DNA of 64,000 nucleotides, taken from JAWKIW01 sp041394145. GTDB lineage: Bacteria; Actinomycetota; Acidimicrobiia; Acidimicrobiales; Acidimicrobilacustridaceae. The notes under the pieces were generated by a model, which saw only the letters and a list, made by a program, of their open reading frames with translations, did not search any database and was not told where the DNA came from. Each line of letters begins with the position of its first letter. The first letter of the stretch is position 1. The position numbers were made by a program, and so were the translations under genes. This document shows, piece after piece, positions 1 to 7,978 of the stretch. Location: contig JAWKIW010000008.1 of assembly GCA_041394145.1 (NCBI GenBank), forward strand, positions 62,001 to 126,000. The letters run 5' to 3'.

Positions 1-1
1 C

Positions 2-1105
2 CTCATCGCGCCGAGCACCCCAGACTCCGCGGTGCACGCGCTGGTGGACCGCTTCGGCCTGCACCTCGTCGGGCCGGTCGGGGGCGACGGGACCAGCACG
101 CCGGGGGTGACCGGCGGGGCGCGGGGCGGAGGAACGAGCGGTGCCGACGGAGGAACAGTCGGCGAGGTGGTGGTGTTCACGTCCGGCACCACGGGCGAGC
201 CCAAGGGCGTCCGGCACACCTGGGAGTCGCTGAGCGCCCGGGTCCACCGCAGCGCCGCACTCGCCGACGCCCGGTGGCTCCTCGCCTACTCACTGTCGGC
301 CTTCGCCGGTCTGCAGGTGCTCCTGCACGCCCTGCTGAACGGCGGCTCCGTCGTGCTGGGGGCAGGGTCACCCGGCGCATCGATGGCCGACGGCGCCGGG
401 ATCACCCACATCTCGGCCACGCCGACCTTCGTCCGCCTCCTCCTCATCGGTGGGGAGGCTCGGGGCCTGGCCCCCGAGCAGATCACCCTGGGCGGCGAGC
501 CGGTCGACCAGCCGCTGCTCGACCGCGTCCGCAGCCGGTTCCCCTCGGCCAAGGTGACCCACATCTACGCCTCCAGCGAGATGGGCACCTGCTTCTCCGT
601 GCACGACGGGATGGCCGGGTTCCCCACCTCCTACCTGGAGAGCGACGAGCAACCGGTCTGGTTGACCATCCGTGACGGCGAGCTGCACATCCGGTCACCC
701 CACGCGATGCGGGGCTACGAGGACGCGGCCGACCCGCGCGACGAGACCGGCCTGTTCGCGACGGGTGACCTCGTCGAGGTGATCGGCGACCGCGTCGAGT
801 TCCGGGGACGCCGCACCGAGGTCGTCAACGTGGGTGGCCAGAAGGTCCACCCGCGTGAGATCGAGGAGGTGCTGCTCGACGATCCCCGGGTCCGAACGGC
901 AAGGGTCTGGGGGGCCCGCAGCTCGGTGGCGGGCCAGCTCGTGCGGGCCGAGGTGGTGGCCGTCGACGGCACCGACGAGGCGGGGCTGCGCCGGGAGCTG
1001 CTCGCGCGCTGCCAGCACCGGCTCGCCCCCTACAAGGTGCCGCGCCTGTTGAAGGTCGTCGACTCCCTGGAGCACAACGATGCCGGCAAGCTCGTCCGGA
1101 GGTAG
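2..1105 (+). CDS. AMP-forming acyl-CoA ligase/synthetase, 5' end outside window
   Basis: Adenylate-forming enzyme that would activate a carboxylic acid as acyl-AMP and pass it to CoA or a carrier protein. The frame is open from base 2, so the N-terminus lies outside the window; an ATG at 32 is internal. Visible ANL-family motifs are the phosphate loop TSGTTGEPKG (about 180-210), the A5 motif YASSEMGT (about 570), the ribose-binding ATGDL with the hinge region GRRTEVVNVGGQKVHPREIE (about 755-870), and the C-terminal catalytic lysine in NDAGKLVR just before the stop. The A8 sequence resembles long-chain or aryl acid ligases. The stop lies 4 bases before the ATG of the next SDR, so the two are one transcript. 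Substrate not predictable. Confidence 0.9.
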   Translation, partial: LIAPSTPDSAVHALVDRFGLHLVGPVGGDGTSTPGVTGGARGGGTSGADGGTVGEVVVFTSGTTGEPKGVRHTWESLSARVHRSAALADARWLLAYSLSAFAGLQVLLHALLNGGSVVLGAGSPGASMADGAGITHISATPTFVRLLLIGGEARGLAPEQITLGGEPVDQPLLDRVRSRFPSAKVTHIYASSEMGTCFSVHDGMAGFPTSYLESDEQPVWLTIRDGELHIRSPHAMRGYEDAADPRDETGLFATGDLVEVIGDRVEFRGRRTEVVNVGGQKVHPREIEEVLLDDPRVRTARVWGARSSVAGQLVRAEVVAVDGTDEAGLRRELLARCQHRLAPYKVPRLLKVVDSLEHNDAGKLVRR

Positions 1106-1109
1106 GCCG

Positions 1110-1838
1110 ATGCGGGTCGTCGTCGTCAGCGGCGGGAGCCGGGGTCTGGGCCAGGCGATCGTCGAGCACCTGCTGGAGCTCGGCGACGCGGTGGCCACGT
1201 GCAGCCGCTCGCGCACCGCGTTCGTCGACGCCGTGGAGCGGGACCCCGAGCGGCGCGACCGCTTCCACCACGCCGAGCTCGACGTCGCCGACCCGTCCGC
1301 CGTGCGCGACTTCGCCAGAGGTGTCGTGGCCCGGTTCGGTCGCATCGACGCGCTGGTGAACAACGCCGGCATCGCCCGCGACGGGCTGCTCGCCACCCAG
1401 CCCATCGATCAGATCAGCGAGCTCCTCGACGTCAACGTGAAGGGCTCGCTGCTGCTGACCCGGGCCTGCGTGCGGCCGATGCTGCGAGCCAAGGCCGGGC
1501 GCATCATCAACATCTCGTCGATCATCGGCCTGCGCGGCTACCGCGGCCTGGCCACCTACGGGGCGACGAAGGGTGCGCTCGACGCGATGACCCGGGCGCT
1601 GGCCCGGGAGCTCGCCTCCGCGGGGATCACCGTGAACAGCGTCGCCCCCGGGTACCTCGAGACGGAGATGACCCACGGCCTCGACACGCAGCAGATGGGC
1701 CAGATCGTGCGCCGAACGCCGCTGGGCCGGCTCGGGACCCCCGCCGACGTGCTGCCGGCGATCGACTTCCTGCTGTCGGATGGTGCGTCGTTCGTGACGG
1801 GGCAGGTGCTCGTGGTCGACGGCGGCCTCACGGCCTGA
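1110..1838 (+). CDS. SDR-family 3-oxoacyl-(ACP) reductase-like
   Basis: Classical short-chain dehydrogenase/reductase, 242 residues, closest in pattern to FabG ketoreductases that reduce 3-oxoacyl thioesters with NADPH. Motifs: N-terminal GGSRGLGQ dinucleotide loop, NNAG, catalytic Ser in NISSIIG, and YGATKGA carrying the Tyr-x-x-x-Lys pair; the C-terminus (VTGQVLVVDGG) is typical of FabG. An upstream in-frame ATG at 1080 lies inside the ligase gene; ATG 1110 is preferred because GGAGG sits at 1098-1102. Co-directional with the acyl ligase 4 bases upstream, which suggests activation and reduction of the same acyl intermediate. Oxidoreductase class is certain, substrate is not. Confidence 0.9.
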   Translation: MRVVVVSGGSRGLGQAIVEHLLELGDAVATCSRSRTAFVDAVERDPERRDRFHHAELDVADPSAVRDFARGVVARFGRIDALVNNAGIARDGLLATQPIDQISELLDVNVKGSLLLTRACVRPMLRAKAGRIINISSIIGLRGYRGLATYGATKGALDAMTRALARELASAGITVNSVAPGYLETEMTHGLDTQQMGQIVRRTPLGRLGTPADVLPAIDFLLSDGASFVTGQVLVVDGGLTA

Positions 1839-1862
1839 GGTTCGGTCCCCGGGAGCGGGGCG

Positions 1863-2447
1863 TCAGGAGCCACCCGCCGGTGCGTCGGCGGCGTCGGCCT
1901 CGTCGGCGGTCTTCTTGCGCACCATGATCCGACCGGGGGCGGGCAGCACGGACGCGTCGTCCGGCACGTCGCGGAGGACGACGGCACCGATGCCGATGCG
2001 GACCCGGTCGCCGATCGTGATCGGCCCGTAGAGCGAGGCGCCGGTGCCGATGTACACGCCGTCGCCGATCACCGGCAGCTCGAGCTGCGCCGGTAGGGCC
2101 TGGCCCTGGTCGTCGAGCTCCTCGATGGCACCGATGCCGACGGACTGGAAGATGGTGGCGTCGCGGCCGATGCGGGCGAACGGGTGGATGCACACGCCCC
2201 GGCCGCCGTGCGGCAGGCGGAGCCCGGGGCCGATCTTCACCGAACGGGGGAGCTGCGCGCCCATGAGCAGGTCGACCCACACGAACTTCGCGGCGAGGAC
2301 CGGCAGCAGGAGCAGGTGGCGCAACGGGCCGAAGCCCGGCTCCGAGAGCCCTTGGGACAGGCGGAAGAGCGTGAGGGTGATCACGCTCATGTGCTCGCCG
2401 GGTGCGAGCCGGTCCAGGTCCTCGCGGAGGGTTCGGCGCCATTCCAT
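1863..2447 (-). CDS. CysE-like left-handed beta-helix acyltransferase
   Basis: 194-residue protein with an alpha-helical N-terminus followed by hexapeptide repeats of the serine O-acetyltransferase type. The stretch HGGRGVCIHPFARIGRDATI resembles the CysE active-site region with its catalytic His, and VIGDGVYIGTGASLYGPITI continues the helix coils. Shorter than bona fide CysE (about 260-270 residues), so it could instead acetylate a sugar or other acceptor in the adjacent biosynthetic cluster. Convergent with the SDR gene, only 24 bases apart. The C-terminal tail (KKTADEADAADAPAGGS) is acidic and probably disordered. Confidence 0.8.
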   Translation of the reverse strand: MEWRRTLREDLDRLAPGEHMSVITLTLFRLSQGLSEPGFGPLRHLLLLPVLAAKFVWVDLLMGAQLPRSVKIGPGLRLPHGGRGVCIHPFARIGRDATIFQSVGIGAIEELDDQGQALPAQLELPVIGDGVYIGTGASLYGPITIGDRVRIGIGAVVLRDVPDDASVLPAPGRIMVRKKTADEADAADAPAGGS

Positions 2448-2615
2448 CGGGGCCGCACCTTACCGGGCCGCCCACGACGCAGCGGCGGCTCCTCGGACCG
2501 GGACCACCCCGACACCAGGATCGGTGATCCGTCCCGGCTGCAACCGATCAGGATCGGCCGGCGCGGCCCGGTCCGACTGTCGGCGGGAGGCCGGGTCGGG
2601 CGCGGTCGACCACGT

Positions 2616-3116
2616 TCAGTCGGGGTCGCCGCGGCGGCGCAGCACCACGATCGGGATCTCCCGGTCGACGTTCGCCAGGTAGGCGCGCCACTGCGCGCAG
2701 TGCTCGCGCGCCCGGCGCACCAGCTCGACGCGGTCGTCACCGTCGACCACCTCGGCCCGCACCGGGATCCTCCGACCCGACCACAGCACGGCGGCCTCGG
2801 GCCGGGCCTGCAGGTTGTGCCACCAGGCCGGCGGATGCTCCTGGCCGTAGTTGGAGGCCAGGATCACGAAGTGCTCGTCGTGGGGCATGTACAGCAGCGG
2901 CACCGCCCGGACCTCACCGCTGCGCCGCCCCACGGTCTCGAGCACGAGGGCGGACTGCCGCCAGCCGAGCCAGCGGGGACGGCCCTTGGTGCGCACCAGC
3001 AGCCGACCGTGCACCCGGGCGAAGGCCTGGAAGGCACGGCGCTGCGAGGCCCTGAGGTCCACCGTCAGGTCCGGACCAGCCCGGCGACGTCGACCCGGGC
3101 GGTGAGCAGGGAGCAC
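2616..3116 (-). CDS. F420-type nitroreductase family (DDN/DUF385) protein
   Basis: Member of the deazaflavin-dependent nitroreductase family, small split beta-barrel enzymes that bind F420H2 in actinobacteria. Diagnostic blocks are ALVLETVGRRSGEVRAVPLLY and PAWWHNLQARPEA, followed by the usual C-terminal VLRRRG. The first 18 residues from GTG 3116 (rich in Arg and Pro) look non-conserved, and a GTG at 3062 would start right at the family N-terminus; neither has a convincing Shine-Dalgarno. A second family member lies at 11429-11942. Physiological substrate unknown. Confidence 0.85.
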   Translation of the reverse strand: MLPAHRPGRRRRAGPDLTVDLRASQRRAFQAFARVHGRLLVRTKGRPRWLGWRQSALVLETVGRRSGEVRAVPLLYMPHDEHFVILASNYGQEHPPAWWHNLQARPEAAVLWSGRRIPVRAEVVDGDDRVELVRRAREHCAQWRAYLANVDREIPIVVLRRRGDPD

Positions 3117-3326
3117 GGGGCGGCCATCGGATCCCCCTGAGGTCGTGGTTCGGTCGTGGTGCCTCGGCTCCGCACACTACGCCGCATCCTTGCCATGATC
3201 TCGGGTCGGCGCCGTCCGGGCCCCGAGGGAAGGCGGAGCGATGGCCACACCAGCCGAGGACCGCGACCAGTCCGGGCCGGCGCGCCGCGACGACGGCCGG
3301 CGCGTCGTCCGACCGGAGGCAACGGC

Positions 3327-4562
3327 ATGACCCGCGTCCGATCCGAGCGACGCATCGACTACGCCGGCTCGGTGCACGACGAGCGTGAGATCCAGGCGGT
3401 GGTCGACGTCCTCCGGGGCGGACCCACCGCCCTGCGGATCGGCCGGAACGTGCGGGCGATGGAGCAGCGGGTGGCCGCCCTGTTCGCCAAGCGCCGTGGC
3501 GTGATGTGCAACTCCGGGTCGTCCGCGCTGTACCTGGCCGTAGAGGTGCTCGACCTGCAGCCCGGCGACGAGGTGGTGACCTCGGCGGTGACGTTCTCGA
3601 CGGACGTCGCGCCCATCCTGCGGGCGGGGGCGGTGCCCGCGTTCGTGGACGTCACCACCGACACGTTCCAGATCGACGTGGACGCCATCGACGAGATGGT
3701 CGGGCCGCGCACCCGGGCGATCCTCGCCCCGAACCTGATCGGCAACGCCCCGGACTGGGACGCCATCCGAGCGATCGCCGACCGCCACGGTCTGGTGGTG
3801 GTCGAGGACTCCTGTGACGCCCTCGGCCTCACGCTGCGCGGCACGCCGACGGGCACCCGCGCCGACATCTCGCTCACCAGCTTCGCCCTGTCGCACATCA
3901 TCACCGCCGCCGGCACCGGTGGCATGGTGTGCTTCGACGACGACGAGCTGGCCGACCGCGCCCTGCTGCTGCGCCGCTGGGGGCGCCGATCGGAGGTGCA
4001 GCTGTTCGGGTCCCGCAAGGGGGTCGACACCCGCTTCTTCTCCACCATCGACGGCGACCTCGAGTACGACAACCTGTTCATCTTCGACGAGGTCGGCTGG
4101 AACTTCGAGCCCTCCGAGCTGTCGGCCGCGTTCGGGCTCGTGCAGCTGGACAAGCTGGGCGACAACCTGGCCCGCCGACAGCGCACCTTCGAGCTGACCG
4201 CCGAGCAGGTCGGTCGCTGGCCCGAGCTGTTCACGTTGCCGCGCCGCACCGAGGGCGTCGACACGGGCTGGCACATGTTCCCGCTGCTGATCCGGCCGGA
4301 GTCGGGCATCCGTCGATCGGAGCTGCAGCAGTGGATGGAGCAGCGCGGGGTCGACACCCGCATGGTGTGGACCGGCAACGCCACGCGCCAGCCCGCCTTC
4401 CGGGCGCGACCCCATCGCCAGCCGCCGGGTGGGCTGCCCAACGCCGACCAGGTCATGGAGCGGGGTCTGGTCCTGCCCAACCACCACGCCATGACCGATG
4501 ACGACAGCGCCTACATCGGCGAGTGCCTGGACGGGTTCGTGGCCGACCGGGGCCTGGCATGA
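3327..4562 (+). CDS. DegT/DnrJ/EryC1-family sugar enzyme, probable PMP-dependent 3-dehydratase
   Basis: 411-residue fold-type I PLP enzyme of the DegT family. Recognisable blocks are MCNSGSSALYLAVEVLDL (cofactor phosphate region), GDEVVTSAVTF, VVEDSCDALG and the internal-aldimine region SFALSHIITAAGTGG. In ordinary sugar aminotransferases the residue after SFxxx is the Schiff-base Lys; here it is His190 (codon 3894-3896). His at this place is the hallmark of the 3-deoxygenating enzymes ColD and E1/RfbH, which use PMP to remove the C-3 hydroxyl of a 4-keto-6-deoxyhexose. I therefore infer a 3-dehydratase for a 3,6-dideoxy sugar rather than an aminotransferase. No obvious iron-sulfur ligand set of the E1 type, so ColD-like is more likely. 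ATG 3327 chosen for GGAGG at 3315-3319; the longer frame from 3156 has no such site. Overlaps the next SDR by ATGA. Confidence 0.85.
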   Translation: MTRVRSERRIDYAGSVHDEREIQAVVDVLRGGPTALRIGRNVRAMEQRVAALFAKRRGVMCNSGSSALYLAVEVLDLQPGDEVVTSAVTFSTDVAPILRAGAVPAFVDVTTDTFQIDVDAIDEMVGPRTRAILAPNLIGNAPDWDAIRAIADRHGLVVVEDSCDALGLTLRGTPTGTRADISLTSFALSHIITAAGTGGMVCFDDDELADRALLLRRWGRRSEVQLFGSRKGVDTRFFSTIDGDLEYDNLFIFDEVGWNFEPSELSAAFGLVQLDKLGDNLARRQRTFELTAEQVGRWPELFTLPRRTEGVDTGWHMFPLLIRPESGIRRSELQQWMEQRGVDTRMVWTGNATRQPAFRARPHRQPPGGLPNADQVMERGLVLPNHHAMTDDDSAYIGECLDGFVADRGLA

Positions 4563-5388
4563 GCGACGCCACCGGACGCTTCGTCGGCCGGCGGGCACTG
4601 GTGACCGGCGCCAGCCGCGGCATCGGGGCGGGCATCGCCGAACGACTGGCCGCCGAGGGTGCCGACGTCGCCATCGTCGCCCGGACCCTCGACCGCCACG
4701 ACCACCTCGCCGGCTCGCTGCGAGAGACCGAGGCCCGGCTCGCCGGCCACGGGCGACGGACCGCCGTGGTCGTGGCCGATCTCACCGATGAGCGCGACCG
4801 GGCCCGCATCGTGCCCGAGGCCGCCGCCGCCCTCGGCGGGCCCCTCGAGATCCTCGTCAACAACGCGGCCGCCGCCATCTACGACACCGTGTCGGCCTTC
4901 CCCCTGCGCCGGCGGCGGGTGCTGTTCGAAGCCAACGTGCACGCCCCGCTCGACCTCGCCCAGGCCGTCATCCCGGCCATGCGCGACGCGGGTGAAGGGT
5001 GGATCGTCAACCTGACCAGCGGCGCCGCCGACCTGACGCCCGGCCCGCCCTTCGCGCTGGGTCCGCAGGGCTCGACCATCGCCGTGTACGGCGCATCCAA
5101 GGCGGCCCTGCGTCGCATCACCAACGGCCTCGGCGCCGAGCTGCACGGCACCGGCATCCGCGTGAACGCCGTCGAGCCGCGCGCCGCCGTGCTCAGCGAG
5201 GGCGCCGCCGCCCTCGTCGGCGACACCCTCCGCCCCGACCAGGTCGAGTCGCTCGAGCAGATGGTCGAAGCCGTCGTCGCCCTGTGCGACTGCCCGCCCG
5301 AGCTGACCGGCCGGGTCCACATCAGCCGCGAGCTGCTCGCGGGCGCGCCATCGGGGTGCGGCCTCCCGACGGCTCTCCGATGGACTGG
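4559..5388 (+). CDS. SDR-family oxidoreductase, 3' end frameshifted
   Basis: Short-chain dehydrogenase starting at ATG 4559, which overlaps the DegT stop (ATGA), so the two are translationally coupled. Motifs: VTGASRGIGAGIAERL, NNAAAA instead of NNAG, and YGASKAALR with the catalytic Tyr and Lys. The frame continues past 5340 into a 200-residue Arg/Pro-rich tail that is not credible. At about 5340 the neighbouring frame gives RAIGVRPPDGSPMDW, which looks like the real C-terminus of this SDR subfamily, so a one-base indel is inferred there. The exact stop cannot be read. Role in the sugar or acyl pathway next door is inferred from position only. Confidence 0.75.
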
Positions 5389-5813
5389 TACCCTCGGCGA
5401 CCCGCCTGTCGGCCGTCGGCCGACCCCGACGACGATGTCGCCCCCATGGCCTGGCCATTGCTGCGGCCGGCCGAGCCGTACGCCCCTGTCGGCGGGGTCT
5501 GCGTGGCAGGACGGTGGTCGGGCAGGGTCACGACGAGCGTGTCCCGTCCGGGGACCGAGGGTCTCCCGGGCGTGCGTCGAGCGGGAGGTCTGCCATGCAG
5601 ACGCTCCGCCGAGCAAGGCAGAGGGGCCAGGACCAGAGGGCCCCCGTCGCCCACGCCGACGAGGCGGCACCTGCGGCGTCACGTCGTCGTGCTGGCCGCG
5701 GCCGCTGGCCCTGGGCCTCTCGTCGCTGGTGACCCCGTCGTCCACCCCACCGGCAGCCGCGTGGGACAGCTGTCCCGGGGTTCAGCGTCGCCTGGGCCAT
5801 CACGAAGTGGGCG

Positions 5814-7565
5814 ATGGTGGAGGCGGCGACCGATCCGACGGCACCTGCCGGTTTCTCCGACTGGCTGGCGGCCTACGGCCCGATCATCTACCCGTACACC
5901 GGAGGCCCCATAGGCCTCGGGGAGACCGTGCACGGCGTCACGCGACCATCACAGGGCGGGTCGTTCCCGCCGGTCGACCTGACCTCCTGTGACTCCAGCC
6001 CCGATCCGGACACGAAGGCGCCTGGTCCGGCGCAGTGGGCGGTCGGCAACAACTCGGGCGACACGCACCCGGAGTACTGGTGGCAGGCGGTCGTGTGCCT
6101 CTATCGCAGTGGCCGCCGGTCCGAGGCCGCCGTGGCGCTGGGGCAGCTGATCCACTCGATCCAGGACCAGGGCTCGCTGCCGCACGCCTTCGACAAGATG
6201 CACTCGGCGTCGGGGGGCAGCCAGCTCTACGAGCAGCTCGCCGCCCTGAGCGAGTACGACAGCTCGTACTACCAGCAGCCCGACTCGCCCCTGCTGCCGG
6301 GCAAGAACGTCCTCGACGTCGGCGACCACGGCGACCGCGACTACGCGAGCTTCGACATCCCGAAGCACCAGGCCGCGTGGGTGCCGATCCACCTCTCGGA
6401 CGGTGACCGGTCCTTCGACCCGGGGGCCCCGCCGGGCTACGGCCAGCCGACCAACCTGCAGGTGCCGGCGGCCAAGAGCATCCGCATCGACGTGCAGACC
6501 TCAGAGCTGTACGCCACACCGGTGATCGAGCTCGCCGCCCTGTACGACACGGCCGACGGGGTGGGCGGCTACCAGGAGAAAGCCCTCCAGCTCACCGGCC
6601 TGCCGGGCGCGTGGGCCCATTGGACCATCAACGCCGACTTCGCGCCGAACGGCCGCCTGTGGCTGTCGTACAAGCGCAGCGAGAACGGCTACGTCGCCTC
6701 CACCGGGCACGTGCAGGTGTACGTCACCCGAACGGCGGACGTGGCCGCCACCACCCCCAAGCCGGCCCTGCGCCATCCGTGGGAGTACTACGACTGGCTG
6801 CGGGAGTGGACGCAGTGGTCGGCCCAGGCGCCCTACTGGCGCCAGTACTTCCCGAGCCTGGACGCCGCCGGCCACCTCGACTTCACCCTCGTGTGGGACC
6901 TGGCTCCCAACGCCGAGAAGGCGATGCTGTCGCTCGGGTGGCGCATGTCCCAGCTGGTGACGAAATGGGTCCTCGAGGACGCCTACCGCCTCCTGGAGGA
7001 CCCCGCCTACACCGTGGAGGAGGCCGGAGGCAGCGGCTACCGCGTCGCGCTCTACCAGGACCGCGCCTACAACAGCGACTCGTCGTCGAGCCCCGAGGAC
7101 ATCCGCAGCTACTCGATCGGCTGCGAGCCCTACCGCCGACTCGACGTGTGGTTCGGCGCTGCCGCAGGAGTACCGAGGGGACCTGGGTCGCGTCCGACAA
7201 CGGGCGGCCGCGTCCCCTGGTCGGTGACGAGGCTGTTCACCGCGTGCGGCAAGGACGGCGGTGACGATGAAGGCGAACCGTCACCGGACCGACGTCGACG
7301 GGCATCACCTCGGTGGAGGCCCGGGGGGCGACGGTGTGGCTGTACCCCGAGGAGGCATTGGGCGGCATCCCCCAGCGCATCACGGCGGACACCGTGGACC
7401 TCGGCGCGTACAGCGATTGGGCGCGGTCGGCGCGGATCGTCCCGTCCACCGTCACCGACGTGCCCACCGCCCGCGACGACACCGCGTCGGCCTTCACCGC
7501 CGTCCCGGCGACCATCGACGTGCTTGCCAACGACTCCGTCACCGACCCCGGCCAGGTCAGCGTGA
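5814..7565 (+). CDS. fragment: N-terminal zinc phospholipase C/nuclease-like domain
   Basis: Longest open piece of the broken giant gene. In-frame coding actually starts near 5781 (FSVAWAITKWAMVEAATDP), before the ATG at 5814. The segment LGQLIHSIQDQGSLPHAFDKMH has the His-x3-Asp...His spacing seen in zinc-dependent phospholipase C and S1/P1 nuclease folds, and the region is Tyr- and Trp-rich as in secreted enzymes. Residues after about 7150 (WFGAAAGVPRG onward) look like out-of-frame sequence, so the true product leaves this frame there. Upstream, GLSSLVTPSSTPPAAAWDS in another frame resembles the end of a signal peptide. Enzyme assignment is tentative. Confidence 0.55.
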   Translation: MVEAATDPTAPAGFSDWLAAYGPIIYPYTGGPIGLGETVHGVTRPSQGGSFPPVDLTSCDSSPDPDTKAPGPAQWAVGNNSGDTHPEYWWQAVVCLYRSGRRSEAAVALGQLIHSIQDQGSLPHAFDKMHSASGGSQLYEQLAALSEYDSSYYQQPDSPLLPGKNVLDVGDHGDRDYASFDIPKHQAAWVPIHLSDGDRSFDPGAPPGYGQPTNLQVPAAKSIRIDVQTSELYATPVIELAALYDTADGVGGYQEKALQLTGLPGAWAHWTINADFAPNGRLWLSYKRSENGYVASTGHVQVYVTRTADVAATTPKPALRHPWEYYDWLREWTQWSAQAPYWRQYFPSLDAAGHLDFTLVWDLAPNAEKAMLSLGWRMSQLVTKWVLEDAYRLLEDPAYTVEEAGGSGYRVALYQDRAYNSDSSSSPEDIRSYSIGCEPYRRLDVWFGAAAGVPRGPGSRPTTGGRVPWSVTRLFTACGKDGGDDEGEPSPDRRRRASPRWRPGGRRCGCTPRRHWAASPSASRRTPWTSARTAIGRGRRGSSRPPSPTCPPPATTPRRPSPPSRRPSTCLPTTPSPTPARSA

Positions 7566-7978
7566 CCACGACCGGTGCCCGTCACGGCACCGTCACCCTC
7601 AGCGGGAAGGACCTCGTCTACACGCCTGACGCCGGCTGGTACGGCACCGACGACCTCTCCTACAGCATCGTGAACGCCAGCGGGGTTGTGCGACACCGGC
7701 ACGGTCACCGTCAACGTGCGGCCGCTCGACCCGGGCGGCGACACCGACGGCGGCAACCTCACCAACGGCGACGAGGTGGCCCGGGACACCAACCCGTTCG
7801 ACGCCGACACCGACCACGACGGCCTCGGCGACGCCGGCGAAGGTGGCCCGCGGCACCAACCCCCTCGCCCTCGACAGCGATCACGACGGCCTCGGCGACG
7901 CCGACGAGGTGGCCCGCGGCACCAACCCCCTGGACGCCGACACCGACGGTGACTGCCTCACCGACGGTGAGGAGCTGA
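7313..7978 (+). CDS. fragment: cadherin-like/Big_9 domain
   Basis: Coding in this frame is credible from about 7271 (RTVTGPTSTGITSVEARG) to 7683 (YSIVNASG). The domain reads VPATIDVLANDSVTDPG, then HGTVTLSGKDLVYTPDAGWYGTDD and LSYSIVNASG, the standard pattern of bacterial Ig-like Big_9 adhesion domains. After 7685 the sequence continues in frame 0 (CDTGTVTVNVRPLDPGG) and the rest of this open frame is Arg/His-rich noise. Part of the giant secreted protein; a structural or adhesive role is inferred. Confidence 0.6.
   Translation: MEARGATVWLYPEEALGGIPQRITADTVDLGAYSDWARSARIVPSTVTDVPTARDDTASAFTAVPATIDVLANDSVTDPGQVSVTTTGARHGTVTLSGKDLVYTPDAGWYGTDDLSYSIVNASGVVRHRHGHRQRAAARPGRRHRRRQPHQRRRGGPGHQPVRRRHRPRRPRRRRRRWPAAPTPSPSTAITTASATPTRWPAAPTPWTPTPTVTASPTVRS

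Noticed and set aside
4559..5992. SDR fused to a 200-residue C-terminal domain
   Set aside because: The tail is Arg/Pro-rich noise; the neighbouring frame holds the expected SDR C-terminus, so a frameshift explains it.
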